DNA from: Malurus cyaneus samueli
Taxonomy: Eukaryota; Chordata; Aves; Passeriformes; Maluridae
DNA: 64,000 nt
Assembly: GCA_009741485.1 (NCBI GenBank)
Contig: CM019238.1
Coordinates: 11,615,030 to 11,679,029, forward strand
Direction: 5' to 3'
Below, piece by piece: positions 28,633-43,400 of the stretch. Within the stretch, counting starts at the first letter, position 1. Each line of letters opens with the position of its first letter. Below the pieces are notes generated by a model. It had not been told where the DNA came from and ran no database searches. It was given only the letters and a program-made list of their open reading frames with translations. The translations under genes were made by a program, and so were the position numbers.

Positions 28633-31600
28633 TAGGGAAAAGGGAAGAGGAAAAAGAAAACAAAGAAGAACAGAAGTGCCTATTATAGCCAGCATGTTTC
28701 TGCCTTCTGAAAGCACAGCCAGAGGGACTGCAGGCAGCTGGGGCTAGAAATGAGTGCCGGGCACCCCTGTGCACTGCCCATGCTCCCAGAGCTCCCCAAG
28801 CTGTCCCAAGCTCCCCAAAGAGGTTCTTGCAAGAAAAGCCAGGAGCCCAACCCCACTGAGATCTGCTGACGTCTTTCAGAAAACAACAGACGTGAGCACA
28901 CGCACAATGCTCAAATGATTTTTAATTTTTTCCCCCTTGAGGTCATTTTAGGTGTTCCAGAACTAGAAATCTAATGCTTTTTCTATTTCTAAGTTGAGCT
29001 AATTAAAATTTTAATCTAGTGGACATAATCTTATTGCATAATTAGAAGAGTTTATATTGCAGTGGTTTGGTTGGTACCAATCCTTTTTTGCTTTAAATTG
29101 TGTTTCATTAATTGAACAGAGCTTAGATAGGTGCTTATAAGGTACTAAGCCAAGTATTTGTTCTTAACAAAACAGTCAAATCTCCCTTGCAGCTATACCT
29201 GCTCTGAGCCTACATGTTTTATGCTATAATAGTTTTCCTTTCGTGCAGGTTGGGCTAATACACCCTGGTGCACATGGGGATTTCAGGGACTGGAGGCACC
29301 CTCACAGACAGCACTGGAGACTGACTTGAGACAGCAAAAACCACAAAGGATCCTCGTTGGGAAATGGCAAATCCAAACCCTACCCACTGGCTTGCTGATA
29401 TCATCTGCTTAACCATGGGTTATTGCATAATTAATTTCTCCCAGTTCACTGTTAAGCCCCAAAGAATCTTTCTGTAGTCTCGACTGGTATTACTCTGCCA
29501 TACATTTAAAAGAGATTACGGTTAATTAATTTAGCTCGTCTGCATACCTAAAACTCAGCTAAGCCCTTTATTGTGTTACCTGCTGTCATTTCAGATGTGT
29601 AGGACTTCCAAAGTCCCATAGAAATAGAAAGGGATTAAACTCACCAACAGAGATATAAAACAATTTAAGGAGTAAGTTGCTTTTCTACACTTCCCACAGG
29701 GGCCTGTGCAGAGCAGGACCTGGGATCTGGCAGAACCTTTCCTGCTGGTTATCCATCCCACCAGGAGTCAACTTCCCTCCAGGACTTTCAACCTGGTGTT
29801 TTCCAAAGACACTAAATTTCCAGAAAGCGTAAATAACACGTTAAACCACAATTTATCTACTCCTGGGGCTAAGACACCTGAACCAGTGAATGTAAATCAC
29901 TCAGAGTATTTATGATCTACTGACACATTTCCATTCTAAAATAGGAATCTGACACCTATAAATCCTCAAAAATGCCTTTCCAGAGCCATCCCCATCCCAT
30001 TCACCCCAAACACAGTCAGCAAGGCTGCACAGGAACCTCCACAATGCCTGAGGCTGACACGGATGGGCCGAGGGCTCTTGCTGCTGCCACAACAAATGAG
30101 GAAATAATTACATTAATAATGAGTCAGACCTTCCAGCTGGCCAAGTCACAGGAGCCAGGGCACTTTTTGTTGGTAAACAATTTCAGACTAAATAAAAAAA
30201 GCAAGCAACCTTCTGTCAAAACTAAACAGCTCCATGAAGCAGAAATCTCTTGGCTAAAAATTGCTATTTTTTCGAAAAGGAAAGCAGAAAACAATTCAGG
30301 TATAAAAATTCTTGGGCTTTTTTTTGTTTGCTTTTGCAAACAAAACACAAACACAACCCTAACAGAGGGGCTGAAAACACATTATTCCTCAGGTAGCAGC
30401 TTCTTCTGAAAAGATGGAGAGTTTTAGTAGAAGGCTGCATCCAAGGCTTAAAAAAAAAAAAAAGAAAAGAAAAAAAAAGCAATTTCATTAGGCTTTATTG
30501 TCAGCCCCCTTCATGAGCTGCTTTGGGATTAAGGGGTGGAGAGCAGCCCTGTTATCTAGCAGGGAATTGTGTGGATCTGTGGGAGTGAGCCATGAGGCAC
30601 AGCCTGTCCAGAGCACACCCGGGTCAGGAGCTGCTGTGAGACGGAGCAGAGCCTCACAAAGCTGAGCTCAGGCACTCACCTGCTCCTTCAGCTTTGTTTG
30701 GAAACCAACACTAAATGGCTCCACAGCTGCCAAACAGACAGCACTTAAGCAGAATCCATTTCCTAACCAATAACTCATTCCCAGAGCAGCCAGTGACTCT
30801 GCCCAAGGTGAGTCCCAGCAGCCCTCTCTGCATTTAATTTGCACGCTGGTTTTGTTCAGAATGCAGTCCCTGCATCGCCACCTCTCCAGCACTGGCATTT
30901 TCCAGGCTGACAGCCAAAGGGATGCTCAGGCAGACATTCCTGCAGGTGGAAAGCTAAAGCTGGTTTGCCTTACATTTGCTCCAAGAGGGGCAGGATGGAG
31001 AGCAATGCTTTGCATCCAGGCAAGATGTCTGAACTCACCGCTCAGAATTTGTATGCAATGAGTGCTCCACCATGCTCGTGGCAGAGAATGGTCTCTGCTG
31101 ACCAAACCCTCCACCTCCCTGCCACCCCTGCTCTAAAGGTATCTCTCACTAAGGCGATGTCAAAACTCAAGGTGAATTTGCTATGAAGACAGGGGTTCAC
31201 ACCCCACGGTGTCACCCTTCTCAAATTCCCCTTCAGGAGTCCTGAAGCAGGGGACTGCAGCAATGTTGGATGAGAGGAACAGCCTCTCATCCAAACTATC
31301 TCCCAAAAACCAAATCACCCGCACTAAATGAGCTTGGCCATGGCTTTGTGTAGCCAGAGCATGAAAAGCTTCCAGGCTATGGATGCCACAGTCCCACTGC
31401 ATGAGCATGCATCTGTCTCACAGAGAAGTTTCTCTGGTCTCCAGTCTGAGTCTCCCAAGCTGCAAACCCCTTCTAACATCATTTGCCTTTACCAAGAAGA
31501 GTTTGGCTCCATCATTTCTGCAGGGAGCTGTTGGTAGCTGTTAGCTCACCCCTTCACCAGCCTAAACTGGCCCAAGGCACATAAGCCAGAGCCTTGCAGG

Positions 31601-34600
31601 GCATCCCAAGCTCCAAAAATCTCCCTGCTCTCCAGTTTCTTCAGACAAACTGGGATCAGCCAGTTCTGGTAGCACAGGTCTAGTTCTTGCTCTGTGATTC
31701 ACACCACACATCCCAGTCCCTTGGAGCCAGCCAAGCAAAGCCTGCCCAGGCCACCACTGAGAGGGGCACAAAACCCTCCCACACATCTTCTCCTACAGCA
31801 ACACTGAGGCACCCACGCTAAGCGGGCAGAAAAGAGAAACCATTCAATTTTAATTTGTCCTGTTCACTGAGTTGTCTGGAAACTGCAGCTTGGGCAGGCA
31901 TTAAAGCAGCTACAGCCTCAGTGGCTCAGCAGATGCCCACTGATATCCAGCTGTGTCCTAAAGCCTTCTCAGCCTCCAGCCTGACTAAAGCCCTCCCTTT
32001 GCACTTAACTTCCTAGTTTACAAGGCAAAACAGCCTCCCAAAATATTCCTGTGGCACACTAAACAATCTTGCTGTCAGGACTCAAATTTCAGTGTGATTG
32101 GTAATGAGCGCACTAGGCATCAGAACTGGGTTATTAAAATATCTTTCATGATGAACAATGTAAAATAAATGCAGATAAATTGTATTACTCTGGGTCATTT
32201 AATTTTAAGTGCAGCAGCCCCTGTATTTTTTTTTGCCACTTAAACGATATGCAGCATGAAACAGCACAAATAAATACAGATGTAGAGAACATTAGATACA
32301 CTTTGTAAGAGCAAATTATGCACGTTCACATTTCATTCTAGTTAGATCAAAATTAGATGGTTTTCCTCCATTATCTCAGTGGATACACTAAAAGTCAGTG
32401 ATTTATGAAAGAAACTGGTGTGAATACCATTATAATTGATTAACCTAAGAGACTGGTGACCTACTTATAGATATACAAATATGATTATAATTGTGCAGTA
32501 AGTAATTGAATGTTCTGCAGGACTTCTTTATAATGTGACTGTAATGCATAAAAATAATTGGTAGAAAAAAGGCTTCAACGCTGTGCATGCTCTGAGATCC
32601 TAGGGAGAGGTGCTGAGCACTTCCTGCTCTCTCTTGTCAAGGGGAATTGGTGTTCAGACCTTGCAGAATCAGCCCCCACTTCCCTGAAATAGACTGTCCT
32701 GTGGACAGAGGGCTCCACTGTGCCTTGTGGCCGGGATAGCTCTGGATACCCTGAGCGGATCTCATTTTCTGGGAGATGCTGCACAGAGATCCATCCCGAG
32801 TCATCTCTGCTGGGGCCTCTTTTCAAAGATTTCCTTTGAGTGAAGAAAGGGGTACAGGTCAGAGATCATGAAGCCATGAAAGGAAGTTGTGGGTCCCTGT
32901 TTCTAAACCGCCCCTTTGCAGTGGGACTCAGCACTGCTGTAGTGGGTTTGGGAGCGTGCCAAACCTCAGGTGTCTGTCAGCTGTGGCTGAGTCCAGCACT
33001 GCTGCTGTGTCTGCTGATGGGTGCTGTGTTTCTGTCCCAGGACACAGAAAGGATCAAGAGCACCTCCCTGCCTCCAGTGCTTTGAAATCCACGTACAGAA
33101 CCGGGGCAGCAGAAGGAGACAGCCCCCAGGTGCTGGTAGCTCATGGCTGGAAGCCTAAAGACCACACCTAGCCCATGCAAATGGCTATACACTGCAATCC
33201 CAGGCAATGCTCCTTGCTAATCAAGTTCCCAAAACCTCAGCAGTGTGCTTCCTGCTGGACAGTGTGCCAGCATCACCCAGCCCACAGCTGCCTGGAGGCC
33301 CTCATGGCATTTTTATGTGTCATAGATTTTCCTGTATCTTTTGCTGCCAGTCACTTCTTCTGACTTAATTTGCCTGAACTTCTCTGCACGGACACGGGCG
33401 GCAGAGCTAACCTCTGACAATGACACACACCAGCTCTCTGCAGAACAAAATTCTAGATTCCTAATTTGAATGACTAAATATACCAGAGCCCAGTGATGAA
33501 TTATTTAAAATCTATACAAATTTTGATGCTGCATACTGAGCTAGAGACTCGAATGCACCTCTGCAATTATGAGTCCCTCTGCCTACAGCTCCATCACGGA
33601 AAAGCATCCATTTAAACCCCTTGGGATAAATGATCTGTTACAATTCCCTGGACTGGAAACCCTGGAGATGATGTGAGAGCCAGGAGTTGCTAGGATGGGA
33701 TTGAGTTAATTAGCACTGTGTCTGAGGAGAGCCGTAACAGCATAATGAAACAAATAGAATAAAAGCAGTCTAAAGTAACTCCAGTGGATTGATGGGCGCG
33801 CTGCTGACTGTGGAGCAGCCAGGATTGCACCCGTGTGTGCACGGCTCGGCATTCGTCATGCTTTGCTCACGCTGGGGGAGAGGGATGAGGAGGAGGGTGG
33901 GTCACTGCAGCTCTGCAAGAACTCTCTGAATGATGCGTGTTAGGGGCAGAAAGGTGGGAAGAGCACACCAGGATCAGTGTCAGCCCTGCTTGTGAAGAGT
34001 CTGAGCCACCATCCCCTAAACCCCCAGCAGGATGGGGCCAGGTGTAGCACCCACAGCTCCACAGAAACCACACTCAGGATGCACTGCAGCACCAGGAATG
34101 CCTGGCTCCCCCAGGATAACCTTGCACACAGCTCTGAACGTGTCCCACTGCTGGAGAGGGGTCCTGGCAGGGCTTGCAGAGCTCCTGTCCCCTTGCAGCC
34201 TGCCATGGGCTTCGTCAAGCACATGCTGGCAGTGGCCTTGTTCTGCCCTGCAGCAGAGCAATATGTCCATCCAACTGCAGAGCCACAGGCATTTAGAGCA
34301 CATCCCAGGGAAAAGTTTGCATCCCACCTCCCAAGGAGTTACCTCAAAGCTTGGCATGCAAATAACTGGATGTAGATGGCCATGTTTGACTTTTTCATCC
34401 ATCCTTTCCAGCGCTGACAGCCGCCGAGGGATGACTGACAGGTTCTGCTTTTTCAGTGTGTTTTGCATTCTTTTCAATATTCAGTTGTCTGGAAGAGGAA
34501 TATGTTGGTTCCAGCAATGCTGCATTTGAGAGAGGTGCTGGCTTCTTCAGTGTAAATTGTTCAGGGTGTTTTTACAGTCGGCATAAAAACACTGACACTG

Positions 34601-37275
34601 CCTGTATGGATAGCTCTGTTATCATGCCTGGGGCCAATAAAGAAAGTGTGAGGGGAAAAAAGAAAGCCACAAGTTAAACCCATACTTTACAGCAGTCACA
34701 CTCTTCCTTTTAATTTTTAAACTTCTCAGATCTAGCTTCCAATAAAATGAATCAGTAAAATATAAACAGAACTGCCAAGCAGCACTGTTTTGAAGCAGAG
34801 AGATGACTCCCAGCTTGGCCAACTTTTTTGACTGCCAAACATAATATACACTAAAATGACAAAGCATAACAATGCAAAAGACCACGTACTATTTCTCTCT
34901 ATCACAGGGAACTGGAGCTGTGCCCAGCAGTGGTGTCTAGTCCTGAGTAATGCCCATCTACCAAAAACTGGAGAGAACTGCAGGGGACAGGTAGCAGCTA
35001 TTAGCTGAGATACCTGCAGCTTTCTTTAAACAAGAGAAGCATAAATAAACCCAGCCTGGGTTTCTCCACTGCCAAACTCCTCTCTGCTGCTGTAGAGGCA
35101 TTTATGTTGTGGCTTTGCCCAGCCCTTTATTGCCAAAGAGCCTGACCCACATAAGCCATACAGGAATTTCATAGCTCCAGCATAGTGGCATGTCTCTTTC
35201 TACAGAGCTATTTCTCATTCCTACCAGCAGCAGCTGGGCCAAACCCTCAGCTTCTGCTTGCCCCCTTCACTTCAGACCTCTCCTCCTTTCAGCTGCACTC
35301 TACAAATCCAAGCTAATGAGAACAGTGGGACCAAACAAAACCCTAGGGATAGCCACCTGTGCCACTCTCATCCCTCCACACACATCAGCAGCTCTTCCTT
35401 CCAGAGCATTTCTTGAAGACAGACCTGCAGTGAAATAATCCCAGCTTCAAGCCCATTGCAGAAATTAAAAATGACTTGCTTCCAGTTGGATGAAAGGCTT
35501 ACTAATTTCCCACCAGCATTTGGGTGGCAAGTTTGCCACATGAATAATTGTGTGTCCAGGAAAGTGTTCCACTGGTAGGGTTATTAGCAGGAAAACAGGA
35601 ATTCAGTTGGAAAGCATTAATAAACCTTGAAGACAACAGCTGTTATGGTGATTGATCCTCTATTCAAGTGTACACAGCTCATGCAGGAGGAAGGAGCAGA
35701 GGTTATTGCACACTGAGGGTATGCTGAGAAGTGAGAAAGGAGGCAGGGTTGCTGTAGAGGCCAGGGATAAAAATTGGTACTATCAGGCTCAAAAGCATTA
35801 AAAACTCCCATGCAGCTTTTCCAAAGCTGACTCAAAACCAGAATTTTTTAGTAGATTTCTAGCATTTGTTTCTTAGAATGTTATTTGCTTTTTTTTTTTA
35901 ATGCCACACGGGTGATATAAGCAGAGGAGTTTTGTGCATGTCACAGGGAAATGTCTCTGTTTACTCCTCAGGATCAGCAGATGCTGCAGTGTGAAGACTG
36001 AAAATGCCCCAAGGAACACACCCAAATATGCCCAGTGCACCCATCCCTCCTCCTGAGGGTGGTGATGAAATCACCAAGCTCTTTCTAGGGCTAAAGAAGG
36101 ATTAAGGAGAGAACTGAATTGCTCATTGAAATGCCAGGAATTTCTGGCCCATTCAATCAGCTCTGTTGCAAGGCTCCCTGGCTCATGGATAGCTGCACAT
36201 TGGGAACATCTCTCCTTTCTGCTCATGTGCATCAGGAGTTTGTCCTTTGGCACACATTGGGGTAATTTTTGGTCTGTGTGGGTAAGGATGGTCAGGAAAG
36301 GAGAAAGTGAACCCAAGGTGGCACATAGGAACATGAACATCTGATGCTTGTGCACTTCTGCAGCTCCCTGTGCCTTCCTGGACACAGCCTTCTCTGCAGG
36401 GATGTCACATCCATCCCAGCCTCTGCGAGAGCAGAAAGGACAACTCGTGGCTACAGCAGAAACAGAGCAATGGGAATTTGGGTCTGTCCATGCAGGGCCA
36501 CCACTAGGGCTGGGAGCAGGCTGTGATCCACCCCAAAATGTTCACATCATGGCATTACAGGCTTTGCCAACTATAGGGTACACTACAGGGTGTTGAGCTC
36601 ACTGCAGTATGTTTCCTTCCAAAAAGAAACAAAAACAAACCCTTTCCAGTTTATTATTTCAGTTAATTATATGAACCAACAGTATTTCATCCAAGCCATT
36701 TTTTATTTAGGAAAATAAGTGGAGAATGTTTGCAAAACCAAAGCAACCATTTTTCTCCTGCCAGGGTGGCAGATGCAAACATAAAGAGTAACATGTCCAT
36801 ACATCTCCAATCTCTACTTCTTATGAAACAAAATAAAAGCAATCTGGTTGTGAACTGATCCAAAGCAAATACGATATTTCAGAACACGCCGCATTTAGTT
36901 GGTGGGGCTGATTTATATGATGCAATTTAAAGACCAGTGTGCAAATATGGAGGGGAAGACTATTTCCCCTTCACACCTTCTTACCTCACAGACATTGTTT
37001 TTGTTCTGCAGGTAAGTGAGGAGCCCTTGGCCTACGCAGCAGCTGCCTTTGAAGGATGAGCACTGACAGTTTTCTACAGCACTTCCAAAAAGGGTTGTTT
37101 TCCAGGCCAGAGGTTCCCTCCGTCATACAGAGAACATTTTGCCATTTCTTGTGTGATCTGTGAGATCATTACACAGTGGTCCTCAAAGTAAGTGCTGCCA
37201 AAAGCATACCCCGCCCAGTTTGCAGGCACTGCCTCTATTTCCAACTTGCAGCTGCAAAGAGAGGCAGGGAGAAGG
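28632..37275. other. HS6ST2 upstream flank, second segment (no gene seen)
   Basis: Mostly unique sequence. AT-rich homeodomain-site-like blocks lie at about 28.9-29.6 kb and 32.05-32.57 kb. An A-rich tract (A runs broken by single G) sits at 30450-30478. Around 32.58-32.72 kb a piece (GGTGCTGAGCACTTCCTGCT and CTTGCAGAATCAGCCCC) faintly resembles ancient amniote repeats, but I cannot name it. Open frames reach about 165 codons on overlapping strands (34.0-34.5 kb) without recognisable content. Confidence 0.6.
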
Positions 37276-37450
37276 CAGCAGAAGGCTCCCTGGGGAAGTG
37301 GTGGAGTCAGCAGCCCTGGAAGTGTTCAAATGATGAGTAGCTGTGGCAATTCACAGGATGGTTTAGTAGGAATGGTGGCATTCATTGAAACTTGAACTTG
37401 ATGACCTGGAAGGTCTTTTCCAGCCTTGATGGTTCTGTGGCTCTGTGACC
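37275..37450 (+). mobile_element. CR1 LINE 3' end
   Basis: GGCTCCCTGGGGAAGTGGTG, then GATGACCTGGAAGGTCTTTT and CCAGCCTTGATGGTTCTGTG, then a second CTCTGTGA, is the characteristic 3' tail of avian CR1 with two terminal 8-mer units. The internal part is shortened. Heavily 5'-truncated, as is usual for CR1. Confidence 0.88.
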
Positions 37451-40400
37451 TTTCTCTCCATGCCCTGAGTGTCCCTGCTGGCAGTGCTGACAGCCAGCGA
37501 CCATCACTGAGCCCGGGGTGGCAGGACAGGATCCTCTGCACTCTACCATCTCTTGTCACACATCGTCTGAGAGGCAAAGAGCTCATTGTGTTTGACATTT
37601 CCACAACTCTTTTTCTGAGGAAGTGCTGCTCCAGCCATCATCTCTGTTCTGTTTTTAGATTTCATGGTCGGTTTCCAAGATTTAGTGGTTTTTCAGCAGG
37701 CAGAAGAGCTCCTCGGTTGTGTGGCACTGCAGTCCTGCTTAGGGATTATTGCTGAAGTAAATCAGAAACCAGGGGACACTTAGTGAAATATGGAAATCAC
37801 ATGTTTTAAAAGCAAAATTAATAAAATAAAAAGGAGGAGAAAGAAGCACCACCAGGATAATTGTAATTTTCACCAAGGAGGTCACTGAAGAATTTCCAAA
37901 ACCAGTCCAGTCCAGGGTCTCAGTTTGCATTGCTAAACCTTGATCCATCATTTTGCAATGAGCCAAGACATGGCATCCATTCGTTTGGGACCTGCAGGCT
38001 TTCTGAATGAAATCCACCAGCCCTCCCTCAAGGGCTGCAATCAGGAGGGATGCCAAGGGCTCTGGATGGTTGCTGCTGCTGCCTGGAACAGGAGTGCTCC
38101 TGAATCTTTTCCCAGCTCAAGCCCATCCCAGTCCCTGTTCCCTGGAAGAACCAAAGCTTGAAGTCTACACGTGGCCACATTGGTGTTTTACATCCAGACA
38201 CCCTCAATATTCAGGCTGCATCAGCCCTGCAAGAGTGCAAGATGCTGCCAGGCTGGGGTTGCTTGAAGTTACACATCCCAGGGGAGAGCGAGGTCAACAC
38301 CCACAGTAAATACATGAATTTAGTGCTGTCTTTGCTGTTTCCCTCTTGTTGCCAGCAGTTGCATTTGTGCATTTTGCAGGGGTGCTCTAGAAAAGGGCTG
38401 AATCCCAGGATTTGGGATCCTTGATACCTGGATTTCATAAACGAGGCAAATCAGCCATTGTGACTTAAAGGAAAATCTTATAGCAATGTCAATAAACAGA
38501 TTCACTAATTAATAACGATTCAATTAAAGTAATTTCAGACTCACATAGCTAACCAAAACTCTTCTTCCCTCACATCTGGATAGTGAAAAACTTCAAGCAA
38601 GGCTGGGCATTTCCCTCAGCTCCACAAGAAAGCTGGCAGCCCCGGGGGCAATGGGCTGTGGTGTGAACTGTTGGTGGCTGCAGGGTCCCCACAACATTCC
38701 AGGACTCTTCTGCAGTGAAAAATGCTCAACATCGAGGTCAAACAAACTGCACTGTGCTGCATTCAGGAGCTTTTTGCAATTGGCACTGAAGGTGCTCTGC
38801 CAGTCTCAAAGTTCAGATATTCAAAGCCTGAGGGCTGTTTGAGGTTGAGCATGGATGAGCTGGGCTAGGCCTCCATTATTTTCTAGACACCAGCTTTTCT
38901 GTCATCTCTATCTATTATAGATAATACTCCCTTGATGTAGACTCTCCCTGGACTTGTTCTGGGATGTGCCATATTCCTTTTTCTTGTGATGAGCAGCATT
39001 CCCCCTCCAGAGCTCAGCCATGACTCGATGACTCAAATTTGCAAAGTCACTTTGTTCCTTATGGAAATCTGATCATCAGTGCAAAATGAAGCCCTTTCGT
39101 TTTCATGGCAAAGCGGCCTGTTCTGCTCCAGACAAAACTGTGGATGTTTCCATAATTACATACTGACCTGTGTTGAACAAGCCTGCTCAAGTGCTATTTA
39201 TCAGATTTATTCTATCAAAGGGAAGTCACATCACAAATAAATAACTTCAGTGGTAGATTGCAGCATGAGAAAAGCAAATCATTTTTTCAACTATTCCCCT
39301 TTTCTTCTCCTCCTTATTCACCTGGTTTATAGGGCTATTTACAAATTCACCCCAGCTAAAAAAGTAACCTTAGAATAGATGGGACAACCTCACCACTCTT
39401 CCACTTCATGAAGTTTTATTTTGAGTCCCTTTTTCCTCTTGCCCTCTAGAGACTTCATGTGCTGCGACACTTTTTGAGTCTCTGCTGCCAGCCTGGGAGG
39501 GTGGCCAGGAGATGAAGAGAGAGAGAACTTTTTGATGCTCTCCCTGAAGGACAATGGCTCCTGCAGTAACTACAGTTCTGCAAGTGTTTTTGTGCATCAC
39601 TGGCACCTCACCTCCTTGCACACAACCTTTTCCCACTCATTTTTACCCCAAATGTCCCCCATGGTGGATCTGGTTGCAGGTAGGAAGCACAATGATGCCC
39701 TCTTGGGTGGGTCAGCCCAGGCTCTCCCTGCAATGTTGCTTTTTTTTTTGCCATGGTCCCTCCTTGCTGCAAGCATGATAAATGCCAGAGCTCTTCAACC
39801 ATTTTCCTATAGGAGAATTAAAGTTTTAATGATTAACCTTTATAAATTACAAGAGCAATACTCTAAATAATAAATAGTTTCTGGCCAGGTCTGAGCTATT
39901 ATGCTCCAGCATGATATGCTGAGCCCCCATCTGCATTTATTTTCCATACTGTATTCAAGTCCTCTTATGTCATTGAGATAAGCAGTCAGGAGATATGTGT
40001 TTTCCAAAATGATGTCCTCATTCATCATTTCTTCCTCGCTGCTCAGCCTGATTACATTTAATTCAAGAAGAAAGAAGCCTCGCCTGGGCCCACTGAGCAT
40101 ATAAGGTTAAAAAAGCAATACAAATGAAGCAACGGCTTCCTGGAGAAACGGCTACAGAACACAAAATAACAGCATCCCTTATCAGCGCCGGTGCTGTGTA
40201 TTCTCCTCCTCATTTTCAGAGAAAACTCACAGCACAAATGACCCATTCATCAAGATCAGCAGGTACAACTCTGCTTTAAACACACATGCACAAACGCAAC
40301 CACCCTCCCCAATAATAGGGAATGAGCTTTGAGCATTAATTTCATCTGATATTAATGCAAAGCTTAATTACAAATAGAGATAGGAGAGCAAAGGCTTGCT

Positions 40401-43400
40401 GCAGCCTGAACGGTTTCCAGTGGCACTTGGCTTAGGGAGAAATGTCTTTTGTTTCTACAAGCTCCTCTCTGTCGCAGTATTTGGCCACTCCAGGATGCAG
40501 CAGGGAGAAATGATGCCAAAATGTGTCTATGCACAACGTGAGCAGCAGCTTCCCAAGCCTGATGGAAGATTCCTTGTGACTTTGCACACTCACCCTCTCC
40601 ATGGCTGCCTGGGATGCAGACTCTGGGTCCATGGAGCCTCCTCAGCGAGGAGGGGGACTGGGGGAGTGAGAAGCAGCCTCACTGAAATGCTTTCTCATCT
40701 TGTGCAGCCGCTGTGAGCGGCTCTTCACCAGCCCATGCAGAGCAGCACAGCCTGTGCCAGCTCCGAGCCAGGAGCCTGCTCTGCTCTAGGTCCCAACCCT
40801 GCTCTTTCCTGGCTTCCAGAACAGCTTCTGCTCATCCCCACATTGCTCACAGCCAGGGTGATGCTGTCAGCAGGACCTGTGTGGTGCAGACCTGGCTCTG
40901 GACACGATGGGAACGGGCACTGCGGGTCCTGGCAGGGGCATGGCTCTGCAGTGGCAGCAACAAACCCCCCAAACCTTCTCCTCCAGACGAGCTGGGCTGG
41001 CTGCTCCAGAGCCAGACTGGCACCCTTGTGTTTGCAGAAGGAATTTCCCACTAGGAAAGGCGGTTTGCATATTTGCTCTAATCAGACTTCAAAGAAACAC
41101 CAAAGGAGCCAGGGAAATGAAACACGTACTGAGCCTGCCAAATGGGCAAATAAACAGGAAAAAAGAGCCACAGTCTCTGACCAAATGAACCCGGACCAGC
41201 TCCAGACTTAAAATGAAAATTGAAAAGGTCTTAAAGAGATGGGTGGCTTCCCAGCATGTCCAGAGGGCAGCAGATCCACAGTTCCAAGCTCTGCCCCACA
41301 GCAGCAGTGTGGGTGTGCAGCAGCTCCAGGGCAGCACAGCTGCTCATCCCACCCCTCCAAAGGGAGAAAGGCTTGACATGTCGGGGTTTTTTTTTCCCAG
41401 AAAAGTTGGTGTTTTCTGTAGAAAAATCTTAAATAAGTACCTATCTGGAATGTCCTGTGTTTCCCAAATCTGCCCTCCTAACACTGTGACACAGCCAACA
41501 AACAGGGTGTCAGCTGCATCACTCGGTTTTGTGATGTTTTTCTCACAGTGCCCCACGAATGTTTTTGAAACACATCCTCAAAGGAACAGAGACACCAAAT
41601 TCCCATTGAGACAGCTCCAAAGGATCATTCATGCAGTTTTTTCCCTCTCCCTTGGCATGGTTTGAGCTCTGGCCAGCTGTTCAGAGGTTTAGGGTTTCAC
41701 TCACTGGGAGCAGCTCCATGGCAGGCTGTGACCTGTCCCTCCTTTGGGCTGGACCAAGCAAACCCCTGTTTGACCCCACTCACAGAGGAACCCTGGCTAC
41801 ACGGGTGGGGACTGCAGATTCTGGCACTGCTGCCATGTACAACAGCCTGGGAGAGTAAAGGATGGAAGTTGTATTATCCCTCTGAAGCTACAAAAGCAGG
41901 CAAAATGTAATTATAATCACCCAAACTGGAGTTCTGCCAGGACATCAGGGCTAATGGTCTTGCTCCTGCAAGAAGTGCCATGGGATTTTTCTAATGATCA
42001 CAAGTGGTCAGGACCTCAGTTTCACATCTCATTTGGAAGATAATGAAGAACTCTCCCATTTATTTTTGGTCCGAAGGGAGGTAAGGACAAATTGACTGTG
42101 TCAAAGGGCACGAGGACTTAGAGATGTAGATTCTTTTGCTCAAGATATCACTGGGAGCTCTGACAGCCAGGAGGGAGAGCAGAGGGAAAACAAGGAGCAA
42201 GGAAGAAGCGTGTGTGATTTCATATGACTCCCGTTAGTGTTTCAACTTTTTCTGAATCTGCTCTGACTCCAGTGACATTGCTGAAAGGAAGGTGAATCTT
42301 TTTTCATATGAGTTATTCCCGCTGTAAAATATATTTGGAAGGAATGAGTTTATAAAGCTATCTTTGAGATAATTGGCAAGGATACTCCACTCTCCCATGA
42401 AGGTTATGAGTGGGTTACAAGAGGGTCCTCACTTTAAACTCAGAGCAATGAGAAATTAATAGATCTTTCGGTGTCAGTCCCAAGGTAGAGGATCATGATA
42501 AACTGGAAACAGGCAGAGAGACTCTTTTTAAGTTATGAGGCGAGAGAAGAGAGACGTATCAAACTCCTGGGAGTTACAGGAATTCAGACTGATACCTCTG
42601 CTGAGCACGAGCGTGGTGATTGCCAATAAAAGGTCAGTGCAATTGGAGAGGACAAATATTGCCTTGTGCTCTGAGGAGAAGCGAGCACGACGTCCCCAGA
42701 GACCCTGCCTGTTGCTTCCCTGGAACAGGGAGCTCTGCCCTGGGAAGCTGCACCACAATCAGCATACAAAAATGCTGCCTTTTAAAGCAAAAGCTGCCGT
42801 GAGACAGAGAATGATTTCCCTATTTCCATACCTAAAACCTTTGCATTACCCCTCTTTTTCTGAGCACAAGAAAAAGTGATCACAAGCTAGAAAGCTGTAG
42901 AAAAGGGTTTGGACAAGAGGAAGGATTGGAAAAGGCTGTTCTGGAAGGTCATTACGTGGGTATTGGCTGTTGTATAGATGGAGCTGCTGGAGTGGAGAAA
43001 GAACTGGCTGTGATATTGATGAGAATGAGTGGTTAAATGAGAGCAGTTTGGGTTGCAACATATAGACTGCCATTGCGATCAGCACAGGAATCAGTTTAAT
43101 TAATTTATATGATCAATAACCTGGGAGGGTGAAGGCACAGACCAGAAATGCAATTTGTTCTTGGTACAAAACAATCACAAAGGAGCCATCGAAAGGTGGG
43201 ATGATGCTTTCAGCTTGGACTGGGTCAAGGTGCATGCAAAGAGCACATGAAATGCTGGTAGGGACAGCAGCCAGAGTCGGGTCTGTCTCAGTGATCTCAC
43301 ACAACAAAACAGAGATGAAAAATGAGCAAAGCTCAGCCCTCCAGCACAGCATTCAAATGCAGGGAGCACAAAAAGCACATTGCAAGGGTGTGCCAAAGGC

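Noticed and set aside
32575..32770. Possible ancient amniote repeat with GGTGCTGAGCACTTCCTGCT and CAGAATCAGCCCC
   Set aside because: The resemblance is short and from memory. It is not enough to name a family or strand.
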